Of a DNA stretch of 64,000 bases, positions 1-9,507 are shown piece after piece. The stretch's first letter is position 1; each line of letters starts with the position of its first letter. The stretch comes from JAEXOD01 sp963663265 (GTDB lineage: Bacteria > Bacteroidota > Ignavibacteria > Ignavibacteriales > Melioribacteraceae), in assembly GCA_963663265.2 (NCBI GenBank), contig CAXXXM010000002.1, forward strand, positions 744,001 through 808,000, given 5' to 3'. Under the pieces are notes generated by a model. That model was not told where the DNA came from. It made no database searches and saw only the letters and a program-made list of their open reading frames with translations. The position numbers were made by a program, and so were the translations under genes.

Positions 1-102
1 TTTGTTATTCTTATAATGACAACAGATGAAATTGGTGCTTTAAGTGGGAAATTAGGACAAATAAAATCTGTAAAAGTTAAAGCGACAACGTTAAATTTAT
101 AA
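1..102 (+). CDS. C-terminal fragment of iron-only hydrogenase system regulator-like protein (TM1266 family)
   Basis: An open frame runs in from the left edge and stops at TAA 100-102, giving 33 residues. The tail reads TTDEIGALSGKLGQIKSVKVK, which resembles the conserved C-terminus of the small ACT/NikR-C-like iron-only hydrogenase system regulators (xxDEIGALTGKLGxxxGVKVKS). In that family the protein usually accompanies [FeFe]-hydrogenase maturation genes, which would lie outside the window. The next gene starts 17 bases downstream on the same strand. The family call rests on one short motif, so it is moderate. Confidence 0.55.
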   Translation, partial: FVILIMTTDEIGALSGKLGQIKSVKVKATTLNL

Positions 103-119
103 ATATAAATGAGGAATAT

Positions 120-2429
120 ATGAAATACACAAAACTACTATTAGTCATATTAATATTAAGCACAAGCTTAATTATTGGACAGCATGCATCCATAAAAGGA
201 AAAGTTGTAAACAGTAAAACATCTGAAGTTGTTGCTAATGTTAACGTAATAGTTTCAACAACTAAATACAGCACAAGCACAGATAAAGATGGTTCTTTTA
301 ATATTTCATCAATTAATGATGGAATTTATACAATTACATTTTCAAATGTTGGTTTTTCAACGGTTTTGGAACAAGTTGAAATAACAGGCAAAGATATAGA
401 TTTGGGGATTATTAAACTTGAACCAACTCCAATCCACCTTGGCGAAATAACTGTTTCAAGTACAAAATTTGATAAACAACTTAGAGATGTTTCAATACCC
501 TTGATAGCTTTAACAAATGAGGAATTTAAGTTTAAGCCTTCAACAACTTTAGTGGATTTATTAAAAAATGAACCGGGTATAAATTTAGGAAGAGACGGAA
601 TCTGGGGAACAAGAATAAATATAAGAGGATTTAGCAAAGAAGCAGTTGTTACCTTAATTGATGGAAACCGAGTAGAAACAGCAAATAATGTAGCAGCTTC
701 ATTTTCATTAATTGATCCAGCAACAATTGAACGTATTGAAGTAATTAAAGGCTCGGCATCCTCTCTTTATGGTACAGGAGCTGTTGGTGGTGTAGTAAAT
801 ATTATTACAAACAAAAACTTGTTTTCCGGTAATTCATATTTTAGTGGTTCATATTCAAGCAGTTATAGCTCAGTTAATAAAGGAGTTTCTAACAGTATAG
901 TATTAAATGCGGGTGCCCAAAACTGGTTTGCAAAAGTTTCCGGTACTATTAGAAATGCACAAAACACAGACACACCGGAAGGAGAAATATTAAATAGTCA
1001 ATTCCATGATAATTCAATTTTTGCTACAGTTGGGTATAGACCTTTTGAAAATCACGAGTTTATTGCCAACTATCAAATATTTAAAGCTGAAGATGTTGGA
1101 ATTCCCGGAGGAGCAGCTTTTCCTACTAATGCTTCTGCTCGTTACCCTGACGAAAAAAGAGAATTATACAGTTTAGAATACAAAGCTTATAATTTATTCC
1201 CAAATTTAGCAACATTAAATTTTAAAGTTTTCCATCAATTAATCAATAGAAATGTTGAATTAAAACCAAACGCTGTTACAATAAATAAACCTTCTGCCGA
1301 CCACACTACAAATGGTGTACAGTTACAAACAAGCTGGGTATTTGGCTCTAATAATTTAATTGTTGGTATTGATGCTTGGCAGCGTGAATATGATGGAATA
1401 AGAGAGAGAATCAACTTAACAGCAAAAAAAACTATTATCGATAAACCTATTCCTAATTCAAAATACAGAAGTATTGGTTTGTTTGCTCAAGACGAATTTT
1501 CTCTTTTAGATAAAAAATTGAATTTTACACTTGGAGGACGTATTGACCAAATTAATGTAAAAAACGATGAGGTTAAAAATCCGATAGCAATTATTTCTAA
1601 TGGTATTGTTAATAACAATCCTCCTACAACACCCGGTGGTTCTTTTGCTGAAAGTGACAATTCCGATATATCATGGAGTGCAAACTTAGGTACCATTTAT
1701 AAATTAACAAAATCTCTTGATTTTACGTTAAACATTGCTCGTTCATTCCGTGCCCCTGCTCTTGAAGAAAGATTTCAATACATCGATTTAGGTGGGGTTA
1801 TATATTTAGGTAATCCTGAATTAAAACCTGAAGATGGTTATTATTTTGATTTAGGAACACGTGTTTGGTTAAATAACTTATCATTTAAACTTAACTTATT
1901 TGTTAACTATATTAATAATTTTATTCTTGATGAACAAGTTGTTGCTGATAGTTTATTTATTAAGAACAATGTTAGTAAAGCACGTATATATGGATTTGAT
2001 TTTAGTTTTGAATATGAACTTTATCAAAATACTGTTCTTTATGGTTCAGGAACGTACAGTAGAGGTGAAGATACCGATAGGGATTTAGATTTAACTGATA
2101 TTCCTCCATTAAATGGAAAACTTGGAATTAGAACAAATTATTTTGAATATGTTTCAGTTGATTTATCAGCAAGCATATTTGACTCGCAAACTAATGGAAA
2201 AGTATCAACAAACCCTGCAACATGGAATGTACATACACCGGGTTATGTTACATATGATATTTACTTAAATTCGATGCCGATTGATTTATATTTGGTAAAG
2301 CTTCAAATATCAGCCGGTGTTGAAAACATAACAGATAAATCATATAGAAACAGTCTTTCAACAAATCGTGGTATTATAAAATTAGAGCCAGGTAGAAATT
2401 TCTTTGCTAAAGTAAGCTTAAATTGGTAA
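120..2429 (+). CDS. TonB-dependent outer-membrane receptor with carboxypeptidase-regulatory N-domain
   Basis: The 769-aa protein begins with a signal peptide ending near IIGQ (about residue 20). A carboxypeptidase-regulatory-like beta domain follows at about 24-100 (KGKVVN...GFSTV). Next comes a plug domain at about 110-230, with IERIEVIKGSASSLYGTGAVGG typical of TonB plugs. The C-terminal half is a 22-strand-type barrel containing SFRAPALEERF and GNPELKPE and ending in an aromatic residue (SLNW). Such receptors import iron chelates, cobalamin or glycans using TonB energy; the ligand cannot be read from sequence. The ATG at 120 follows a GAGGA ribosome site. A hairpin terminator follows at 2467. 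Confidence 0.93.
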   Translation: MKYTKLLLVILILSTSLIIGQHASIKGKVVNSKTSEVVANVNVIVSTTKYSTSTDKDGSFNISSINDGIYTITFSNVGFSTVLEQVEITGKDIDLGIIKLEPTPIHLGEITVSSTKFDKQLRDVSIPLIALTNEEFKFKPSTTLVDLLKNEPGINLGRDGIWGTRINIRGFSKEAVVTLIDGNRVETANNVAASFSLIDPATIERIEVIKGSASSLYGTGAVGGVVNIITNKNLFSGNSYFSGSYSSSYSSVNKGVSNSIVLNAGAQNWFAKVSGTIRNAQNTDTPEGEILNSQFHDNSIFATVGYRPFENHEFIANYQIFKAEDVGIPGGAAFPTNASARYPDEKRELYSLEYKAYNLFPNLATLNFKVFHQLINRNVELKPNAVTINKPSADHTTNGVQLQTSWVFGSNNLIVGIDAWQREYDGIRERINLTAKKTIIDKPIPNSKYRSIGLFAQDEFSLLDKKLNFTLGGRIDQINVKNDEVKNPIAIISNGIVNNNPPTTPGGSFAESDNSDISWSANLGTIYKLTKSLDFTLNIARSFRAPALEERFQYIDLGGVIYLGNPELKPEDGYYFDLGTRVWLNNLSFKLNLFVNYINNFILDEQVVADSLFIKNNVSKARIYGFDFSFEYELYQNTVLYGSGTYSRGEDTDRDLDLTDIPPLNGKLGIRTNYFEYVSVDLSASIFDSQTNGKVSTNPATWNVHTPGYVTYDIYLNSMPIDLYLVKLQISAGVENITDKSYRNSLSTNRGIIKLEPGRNFFAKVSLNW

Positions 2430-2466
2430 TTTTATTTTTATGTTATTTTAGTTAGACTTATTACTT

Positions 2467-2495
2467 CCCCCTTATTTTTAAGGGGGATTTATTTT
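2467..2495 (+). terminator. Rho-independent terminator after the TonB receptor
   Basis: CCCCCTTA (2467-2474) pairs with TAAGGGGG (2479-2486) around a TTTT loop, and a T-rich stretch (ATTTATTTTATT) follows on the plus strand. It lies 37 bases after the receptor stop and 31 bases before the permease start. Confidence 0.7.
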
Positions 2496-2517
2496 ATTAA
2501 ATTTAGAATGGTATTAT

Positions 2518-3396
2518 ATGGAATGGTTTTTAATTGCTTTCTCATCTGCTTTACTTTCAGCAATTTCAACAATATCTGAAAAGAAAATTTTATTTAAAAT
2601 GGAAGCCTTTGAGTTTTCATTATTAAATTCTTTATTTAACCTTCTTTTTACTCTTCCATTTTTATTTTTCATTAACGTTTTAGAAATTCCAAGCAATTAT
2701 TTATTTGTATTATTTGGTAAAACATTATTAAATTCGGCAGCTTTTTATTTTGTAATGCTTTCATTAAAAAATTTAGAGTTAAGCAAAGCCCTACCTTTAT
2801 TGGTTTTAACACCCGGATTTATTGCCTTATTTGCATTTATTTTTATGGGAGAAACATTAACATTATTACAACTTGCCGGTATGAGTATGTTATTATTGGG
2901 AACATACATTCTTGAAATGCAAAATAAGAAAGCCTTTTTAGAGCCTTTTTTAACATTTTTTAAATCAAAAAACTACAAGTTTATTGGGGCAGCATTATTT
3001 TTGTTTACTATAACATCAATATTGGATAAGTATATATTAAAAAGCCCCAAAGTATCACCTCAAGTATTTTTGTTTTATCAACAATTTTTTACGGGAATAA
3101 TTTTTTTCATCGCAGCATTAGTAATAAAGAAAAATCCAATAAAAGTATTAAGAAATACAAAACGAGAATGGTGGTTTTGGATAATACTTGTGGCGGTTTT
3201 AACAATTGGGTATAGATATACGCAGATAGAAGCTATAAAAGTTGCTCCTGCTGTTGCCTTAGTATTAGCTGTAAAAAGGATATCAGTATTTTTTGCGGCT
3301 CTTATTGGTGGAAAATTATTTAACGAATCAAAGTTATTGCAAAAAGCTATTGCAACAGCAATAATGATTGCCGGTACATTTTTTATAATTTCATAG
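2518..3396 (+). CDS. DMT-superfamily (EamA) inner-membrane permease
   Basis: The 292-aa protein consists of about ten hydrophobic segments arranged as two EamA repeats (about 1-135 and 150-290). The family hallmarks are short loops, LSKALPLLVLTPGFIALFAF with a following GE (MGETLT) in repeat 1, and APAVALVLAVKRISVFFAALIGG in repeat 2. EamA proteins export or import small metabolites or amino acids; the substrate here is unknown. No clear Shine-Dalgarno site precedes ATG 2518, and two nearby ATGs (2508, 2523) are out of frame. The stop abuts the stop of the convergent chemoreceptor gene at 3397. Confidence 0.88.
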   Translation: MEWFLIAFSSALLSAISTISEKKILFKMEAFEFSLLNSLFNLLFTLPFLFFINVLEIPSNYLFVLFGKTLLNSAAFYFVMLSLKNLELSKALPLLVLTPGFIALFAFIFMGETLTLLQLAGMSMLLLGTYILEMQNKKAFLEPFLTFFKSKNYKFIGAALFLFTITSILDKYILKSPKVSPQVFLFYQQFFTGIIFFIAALVIKKNPIKVLRNTKREWWFWIILVAVLTIGYRYTQIEAIKVAPAVALVLAVKRISVFFAALIGGKLFNESKLLQKAIATAIMIAGTFFIIS

Positions 3397-5448
3397 CTAT
3401 ACTGTAAATTTTCCTACTTCTTTTTGCAACTCATTAATGGCTTTATTCAAGTCTATTGTTATTTCATTTAATTCAACTAACGAACCTTTAGTCTGTTTAG
3501 CTACTGCATTAAGCTGCCCCATAGCTTCGCTTATTTGAAAAGCTCCTTCTGACTGTTGTTGCATTCCTTGATTAACAAATTCAAATTGAGGAGTTAAATT
3601 TTTTGATTGTTCTATTATTTTTGCTAAACTTAAACTAAGTCTATTAATTTTATCACTGCTATTGATTGTTTCCTCAGTATGCTTGGTTACCGTAGATACT
3701 CCCTCTTTAACACTTTCCTGCATCTCATCAACTATTTTTTCAATGTCTAAAGTAGCAATAGCCGTCTGGTCTGCAAGCCTGCGTATTTCTTGGGCAATAA
3801 CGGTAAAACCTGCTCCATACACACCGGCTTTTTCAGATTCAATTGCAGTATTAAGGGCAAGTAAATTAGTTTTATCGGCAATTTTGGTAATTGTTGAAAT
3901 GATATTAGCTATATTACCGGCTTTTGAATCTATATTTTTAAGTTTTTCAGATATTTGGTTAACCGAATCAGTAAGATTACCCATAGTATTTTTAATTTCA
4001 GCTACATTTTGAAGTCCATTAGTTGTAGATTCAGCAGCATTAATTGAAACAATAGAAACATCCCCCATTGTATTAGCCAAGCTTTTTACTGTTGCCGATA
4101 TTTGATTGGTTGTTGCATTAACTTCATTTGTAGAGGCTGCCTGTTCTGTTACGGTTGTTTCTAATTGTCTAATTGAGCTTACAATTTTATTCCTTAATGT
4201 TGTTACATTTTCAACTGACTCAACAACTCTATTTAGCAGAGTATTTAAATCGTAAGTCATTTTTCCAACAGCAGCAAATAATTGCGATATTTCATCTTTT
4301 GATTTTTCATTGCTATTAATTAGAAGTTTTTGAATTGCCTTATTATTTATTTCTACTTTCTTTAATTCAGAAACCGCAGCAGAAATATTACCGTTGGATA
4401 TTTTATCGGCTATTCCTGTTACTGCTCTTAATGGTAATGTCATGGAGCGAGATATTACAATAATAGTAATAAATAATACAATTATTCCCACAATGCCAAT
4501 TAATAGAATTATTTTATTCAAATAACTCAACGATGCAAACAATTCCACTTCAGGAATTACTACTGCAATTGACCAATTAATTGAAGGTAACGGAGCGTAA
4601 CTAAACCAACAATCTTCTTTTTCAATATAATAAGGGACAAAAACAAATCCATCCCCTCCTTTAATCATCTTACGCCCCATTGTCCTAAGTTCTTTTTGTT
4701 CGTACTCTTCAGCTACACTAAAAATACTTTCATTCAAAATCATATTTTTATTTGGATTAGTAATAAATGTTCCTCTGTTACTCAACAAAAATGCATAACC
4801 CGATTCATATATCTTTATATTTCCAATAATATCTTGCAGCCAATCCAAAGATATATTTACAGAAACTATTCCAACCATATTACTACTTATGTGTTCCCCC
4901 TTATAGAATGGTACAGAAAACGATGATTTCAGCTTCCCATTTCCTCCTTCATCAAAATATGGCTCGTTCCAAATTGAATGATTTAATAATTTTGGTATTT
5001 GGTACCAATCATAATAAAAGTATTCAAGTGATTCAACTGCTAAGTTAGTTTTTTTTATTTCCTTGCCATCTTTGAAATAATAAGGGGAATGTTTTTGTAT
5101 AGATAAGGAATACTTAAACGGTTCAAAGGCAACTGCACAACCGGAAATTTCATTATTCTTTGCGACTATTGCTTTTATTAAACTATCAAGTTCAGAATCA
5201 TTAACCGATGTATGTTCCATCACAATAGCAATACTTTCAGTTATTTTTTCAACCGACTTAAGTATTTTTTCAATTTTATTTGCATTATTATAAGTTAAAT
5301 TTTTTGCATTTTCCTGAACATTTTTTAGTCTTATTTCTTTTGATATAAAAGAGTATGCAGCAAATATAAATATTGCTATTACAGAAATAACCATTAAAAT
5401 GTAAGTATTTAACTTAAATGATAAACTTTTATTTTTCAGCATTGTCAC
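3397..5448 (-). CDS. Methyl-accepting chemotaxis protein with periplasmic Cache sensor
   Basis: This is a 683-aa membrane receptor. A first transmembrane helix spans about 13-32, and a large periplasmic dCache-type domain spans about 35-310. A second helix (ILLIGIVGIIVLFITIIV) leads to a HAMP linker at about 335-390 and a long coiled cytoplasmic signalling domain. The hairpin tip contains KTNLLALNTAIESEKAG with GFTVIAQEIRRLADQT, a variant of the usual ALNAAIEAARAG tip that should still contact CheW and CheA. The start ATG lies in a 4-base overlap (ATGA) with the upstream binding-protein gene, so the two are probably translated together and may act as one sensory unit. No chemotaxis kinase genes are nearby. 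Confidence 0.93.
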   Translation of the reverse strand: MTMLKNKSLSFKLNTYILMVISVIAIFIFAAYSFISKEIRLKNVQENAKNLTYNNANKIEKILKSVEKITESIAIVMEHTSVNDSELDSLIKAIVAKNNEISGCAVAFEPFKYSLSIQKHSPYYFKDGKEIKKTNLAVESLEYFYYDWYQIPKLLNHSIWNEPYFDEGGNGKLKSSFSVPFYKGEHISSNMVGIVSVNISLDWLQDIIGNIKIYESGYAFLLSNRGTFITNPNKNMILNESIFSVAEEYEQKELRTMGRKMIKGGDGFVFVPYYIEKEDCWFSYAPLPSINWSIAVVIPEVELFASLSYLNKIILLIGIVGIIVLFITIIVISRSMTLPLRAVTGIADKISNGNISAAVSELKKVEINNKAIQKLLINSNEKSKDEISQLFAAVGKMTYDLNTLLNRVVESVENVTTLRNKIVSSIRQLETTVTEQAASTNEVNATTNQISATVKSLANTMGDVSIVSINAAESTTNGLQNVAEIKNTMGNLTDSVNQISEKLKNIDSKAGNIANIISTITKIADKTNLLALNTAIESEKAGVYGAGFTVIAQEIRRLADQTAIATLDIEKIVDEMQESVKEGVSTVTKHTEETINSSDKINRLSLSLAKIIEQSKNLTPQFEFVNQGMQQQSEGAFQISEAMGQLNAVAKQTKGSLVELNEITIDLNKAINELQKEVGKFTV

Positions 5449-6410
5449 AAAATAATCACAAATTCATGATACAAAGGATATTTACTTTTTTCTTTTCCGG
5501 TTGATAAAATATTTATTGTTTTATTAAAATCAATTTCCGAAAACACTCCTAACTTATAACTTTTATCGGTTGGCATAAAAACATTTTCAATTCTATCAAG
5601 CATCCATTTTTGATGTGCTCTATTAGCAGCAATTTTACTTTTACTCATATAATTTATTACTATGTCAAGGGCTTCTTTTGGATGTTTAAACGCTTCTTTC
5701 CACCCTTCTAAAGTTGCCTTAACAAATTTTTCTGTTGTCTCTTTGTTGTTTTTATAAAACTCTCTGTTACAATATATACCATCTTCCGGAACATCTAAAC
5801 CATGCTTACTAAAGAAAAACGGTATTAATTCCTCTTCGTTAAATCCCGAATTTAATACAGTATGATATTCATTATACCACATAACAGTCATAACATCAAT
5901 TGCACCAAGAACAAACAAATTAACAGAAGATGACAAAGGAACTATTTCAACATTTAATTTATACTTATTAAAAAATGCACGGGGAATTTCTTCGAATCCT
6001 GTTTTCCATATACCAACTTTTTTCTCTTCAAAATCTTCGGGAATTCTAATTCCACTACTTTTTTTTGCTAAAAATATTAAAGCTGATTTTTGAGAAAGTT
6101 GAGCAACATTAACAATATCTATATTTTTTAATCTTTCTGTTAAAGCAGTTGAAAAAAACATCAACGCGAAGTCTGTTTTACCTGAGGCAAGCAAATCCTG
6201 TGAGGATTCAGTAATTCCTGAAGATTTAATCTCAACATCAAGCCCATACTTTTTATAAATGCCTTTTTCTTTAGCATAATAATATCCTGCAAACTGTGCT
6301 TGAGGAATCCAATGTGTAGTAAAAACTACTTTTTTTAAGTTTTGTCCAAATACTGAACAAGAGATAAAAAATGCGGTAACTAACAAAAAGGTTTTCTTTA
6401 ATTCATTCAT
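5445..6410 (-). CDS. NMT1/THI5-like periplasmic substrate-binding protein
   Basis: A signal peptide (ends SCSVFGQ, about residue 22) is followed by one NMT1/THI5-type periplasmic binding domain. Typical elements are TTHWIPQAQFAGYYYAKEKG at the start, then KKYGLDVEI and a segment with GKTDFALMF. This family binds thiamine pyrimidine precursors, taurine, nitrate-like anions or riboflavin in ABC importers. Here no permease or ATPase gene is present, and the gene overlaps a chemoreceptor by 4 bases downstream and an RDD gene by one base upstream (TAATG). A role as a ligand-presenting protein for the chemoreceptor is an inference; the ligand is unknown. Confidence 0.85.
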   Translation of the reverse strand: MNELKKTFLLVTAFFISCSVFGQNLKKVVFTTHWIPQAQFAGYYYAKEKGIYKKYGLDVEIKSSGITESSQDLLASGKTDFALMFFSTALTERLKNIDIVNVAQLSQKSALIFLAKKSSGIRIPEDFEEKKVGIWKTGFEEIPRAFFNKYKLNVEIVPLSSSVNLFVLGAIDVMTVMWYNEYHTVLNSGFNEEELIPFFFSKHGLDVPEDGIYCNREFYKNNKETTEKFVKATLEGWKEAFKHPKEALDIVINYMSKSKIAANRAHQKWMLDRIENVFMPTDKSYKLGVFSEIDFNKTINILSTGKEKSKYPLYHEFVIIL

Positions 6411-6961
6411 TATAAATCTAAATTTTCAATTGAACCATGTCTCTTAACTTCTAAAACAAGCGTTCCGGCAAGCATATCATGTAAAGCCTGTTTTTTTTCA
6501 GTAAATGCTGCCATAATAAAGCCAATATTAAGAATCAGCCCCGAAAGAATTTTGCCAAAAAATCTACCGCTTGCTCTTCCAAAGCTCAACCTTGTTCCGG
6601 TCATATCTGTAACAATTAATCCTAATGCCATTTTGCCAAGTGTTGCCTTTTTTGATGAACATTCCATCAACGCAAAATAAAGCCAACTAATAACTACTGC
6701 TAATAAGGATAACACTAAAACGCCAATTAATAAAGCGGATAGAATTGCCAATTCTTCCATATCGGTATGCTGCATATACGAAATGCTTGAAAAATCCTCG
6801 TTAATAACAGCTCCATGGGGGAAAAGAGAAAGACCTGCAATTGCTGCTATTGGAAAAAAAACAACACTTATTGCTACATTAACAAGAATTGAATCGATTA
6901 TATAAGCAAAAAATCTTTTCCAAAAACCCGCATAAGTATAAACTGTGTTTCCCATAATCAC
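6410..6961 (-). CDS. RDD-family inner-membrane protein
   Basis: This 183-aa protein carries the RDD signature near the N-terminus (AGFWKRFFAYIIDSI: Arg and Asp in the first helix) and a second family motif, KKATLGKMALGLIVTD. About four hydrophobic helices are present. Some RDD proteins have been linked to ion transport or stress tolerance, but the function is mostly unknown. The stop codon overlaps the start of the binding-protein gene by one base, so it heads a three-gene operon with that protein and the chemoreceptor. Whether it contributes to sensing cannot be told from sequence. Confidence 0.85.
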   Translation of the reverse strand: MIMGNTVYTYAGFWKRFFAYIIDSILVNVAISVVFFPIAAIAGLSLFPHGAVINEDFSSISYMQHTDMEELAILSALLIGVLVLSLLAVVISWLYFALMECSSKKATLGKMALGLIVTDMTGTRLSFGRASGRFFGKILSGLILNIGFIMAAFTEKKQALHDMLAGTLVLEVKRHGSIENLDL

Positions 6962-7090
6962 CTCTTAAATAAATTATAGTTGTTGAATATAGTAATTTTT
7001 TTAAAGCAAATAAACAATGATATTCACTTTTTAAAATTAGACGAACATAAAACAATAAAGTTATAGTTATTAATAATTAAATAAAAACAA

Positions 7091-8560
7091 CTATTCTTTT
7101 ACAACAGGTAATTCAAATCCAAAAGTTGAACCATGTCCAAGTTTACTTTTAACCCAAACTCTTCCACCATGCTCTTCAATAATTTTTTTAACAATCCACA
7201 AGCCTAATCCGCTGCTTTTTTCGCCGGCAGTAGGAACTGAACTTAGCTTTCCACCTCTGGTAAAAGCCCGCCTTATATCTTCTTCGGATAAACCAACTCC
7301 ATTATCAACAATTTCAACTGTTATTTTATCGCTGGTAAAAAAAGTACTAATATTTACAAAGGTATTTTTTGGTGCATACTTAATTGCGTTGTTAATCAAA
7401 TTATCTAACACTTCTTCCATTTTATTAGGATCAAGTTTAGTATTTGGTAAATCCATTGAAGATTTATTAATGAGATTTATTTCTTTTTTTAAAGCATATC
7501 CTTTGTTTTGAGTACAAACCGAGTCAATAATCTTTTTTAATGACGACATCTCTAAATTCACTAAAGGTTCAGGTTGTGATTGAGCAATTACAGATGTCAT
7601 CTCATGAGCTAATTCAACAATTTGCTCAGATGAACGTATCATTGATTCCATAATTTCGCTTTGCTCAACTGCATTTAAATCATATGATTGAATTAACTCA
7701 ATATAACTTTTTATTGCTGCGGCAGGATTTTTTATATCATGGATGGCAATAGCAAATAATTCTTCTTTATGATTTTGTATTTCTTCAAGCTGTTGTTTGC
7801 TTTCAACCAATTTATCTTTCTTTTCTGCTAATTTTAAATTTGCGTTTTCTAAATCCGAAATCCTTTCTTTAAGCTCTCTAATTTGTGATCGTTGAAAAGA
7901 GTTTTCATTTTCCAAGACTTTTAATTTTTTCTTTAATTGTTCATATGCATGTTGTATGTCGCTGCTTACTTGTTTTATTTTATTTCCAGCACTATCCGTT
8001 TCAACTTCATTATTTGAATTTGTGGTTGAGCTTGTTTTGTTTGATTTTCTTAACAATAAAACAATTATGATCACAAATTGAAGTACTATTAGTCCATATA
8101 AAACGTATGACATATCAAAATCACTTTTAGATTCTTCTTGAACTGCTTCTTTTTCCGCTCCTTTGCTAACAGTAAACTCTAAAATGATAGGAAATAATTC
8201 TTTCCCTGTTAAAAGAGTTCCTTGCAGTTTTAATATATTTTTCCCCGGAATTAAGTTTGTTAACTCAATAAACTTATTGCTTAAATTTATATTGTTGATG
8301 GGAGCACCATTTAATAATGCACGGACACTATTTATTGTGGCAGTAGGGTCATCAATTTGATAATCAAATTTAATTTTAATATTATCATTCTGACCTATAT
8401 TAAAAGTTTTAAAACTTTCTGGATCTAATGAATTATTGTTTACTAATATTTCGGTAACAATTGTTTTACCGACAACTTGTCCTATTTGAGCTGAAATACT
8501 ATTTACAACTAAAATATTCAAAGCTAAGAAAAGTAAAAGTTTTAGTGGAATCTTTTTCAT
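7091..8560 (-). CDS. Membrane-anchored sensor histidine kinase (orphan)
   Basis: The 489 residues comprise a signal peptide ending near ISAQ (about 25), an Ig-like extracytoplasmic domain (about 35-135) and one transmembrane helix (about 151-171). A coiled coil follows (about 200-265), then a HisKA dimerisation domain with the phospho-acceptor in AIHDIKNP (His274). The C-terminus is an HATPase_c domain with N box NLINNAIKYAP, G1 DNGVGL and G2 GLGLWIVKKIIEEHGG. It should autophosphorylate His in response to an extracytoplasmic signal. No response-regulator gene is adjacent, so the partner is unknown. The 129-base gap upstream of the RDD gene shows no clear structure. Confidence 0.92.
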   Translation of the reverse strand: MKKIPLKLLLFLALNILVVNSISAQIGQVVGKTIVTEILVNNNSLDPESFKTFNIGQNDNIKIKFDYQIDDPTATINSVRALLNGAPINNINLSNKFIELTNLIPGKNILKLQGTLLTGKELFPIILEFTVSKGAEKEAVQEESKSDFDMSYVLYGLIVLQFVIIIVLLLRKSNKTSSTTNSNNEVETDSAGNKIKQVSSDIQHAYEQLKKKLKVLENENSFQRSQIRELKERISDLENANLKLAEKKDKLVESKQQLEEIQNHKEELFAIAIHDIKNPAAAIKSYIELIQSYDLNAVEQSEIMESMIRSSEQIVELAHEMTSVIAQSQPEPLVNLEMSSLKKIIDSVCTQNKGYALKKEINLINKSSMDLPNTKLDPNKMEEVLDNLINNAIKYAPKNTFVNISTFFTSDKITVEIVDNGVGLSEEDIRRAFTRGGKLSSVPTAGEKSSGLGLWIVKKIIEEHGGRVWVKSKLGHGSTFGFELPVVKE

Positions 8561-8592
8561 AGTTAATCAAAAATAAATTGATAATGTTAAAA

Positions 8593-9507
8593 TCACTTGT
8601 TAATTATATTTCTTTCCCTATATAACTGTCCTATTTCAGCCCCTAAGATGAATAATATTGAAGAATAATATATCCAAAAAGCAACAACAATTATTAAAGT
8701 ATATGTACCATATATTTTCCCATAATCTGCAACATGATAAAGATAATAACCAAATCCCCTTCGGGCTAAATCCCATAACAACGTTGCCCAAAATGCCGAA
8801 ATAGCCGGTACAACTTTACCAACTTTTGCATAAGGAATAACATAATAAAATATATAAAATAAAGAAAAAATCAAAACTAAAGACGTAATAGAAAAAACCG
8901 TATCTAAAAAACTCCCTAACTTAAACCACGATAGAACCGGTATTTTGTCAGCAAAATCAATTATTAAACGTAACAACGGAAGTACAAAAGTTAAAAGGAA
9001 AATAAAAACAATTAAAAGCAAAACCATCCCAAAATCGCGCAATTTTGCAACAAGTACACTTTTGTCTTTTTCAAATCCAAATATTGCATTCAACACGGTA
9101 CGCATACCACTAAAAAGACCACTTGCAGTAAAAAATAATCCAACTCCACCTATATAAGCAGCCATGTTTTTAAATCCAACCATTTCTGAAATTCGCGAAG
9201 TTATTATTTTTTTTGCATATTCGGAATATTCTGGATAAGGAATAACAGTATCAATAAGATGAATAACCTGCTGTTTAATTTCCACACTATCTAAAATATT
9301 ACCCAGAATTGCAAAAATGATAAATATAAAAGGGATGATACATAAAAAAATTGAGAAGGCTAAACCACCACCCGATAAAAACAGATGGTGGTCATCCATT
9401 CTATAATAAATTCCACCAAAATAATGCTTAAAAAAAGCTAATATCTTTTTAAAACTAACAAGCGATATATACTGTCCGATAAATCTAAAAAATTTGAATT
9501 TACTCAT
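8593..9507 (-). CDS. YihY/BrkB-family inner-membrane protein
   Basis: A 304-aa polytopic protein with about six hydrophobic segments spread over the YihY/BrkB (formerly RNase BN) family length. It carries the family feature of a first long helix with LAFSIFLCIIPFIFIIFAI and later LWDLARRGFGYYL...YGTYTLIIVVAFWIYYSSILFILGAEI. Members are probable transporters or envelope proteins of unresolved function; the old RNase BN assignment is incorrect. The ATG overlaps the end of purL by 8 bases, so the two are co-transcribed. Confidence 0.88.
   Translation of the reverse strand: MSKFKFFRFIGQYISLVSFKKILAFFKHYFGGIYYRMDDHHLFLSGGGLAFSIFLCIIPFIFIIFAILGNILDSVEIKQQVIHLIDTVIPYPEYSEYAKKIITSRISEMVGFKNMAAYIGGVGLFFTASGLFSGMRTVLNAIFGFEKDKSVLVAKLRDFGMVLLLIVFIFLLTFVLPLLRLIIDFADKIPVLSWFKLGSFLDTVFSITSLVLIFSLFYIFYYVIPYAKVGKVVPAISAFWATLLWDLARRGFGYYLYHVADYGKIYGTYTLIIVVAFWIYYSSILFILGAEIGQLYRERNIINK

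Noticed and set aside
8593..9507. Ribonuclease BN annotation for the YihY/BrkB protein
   Set aside because: That assignment of the family is known to be wrong; the protein is polytopic and lacks nuclease motifs.
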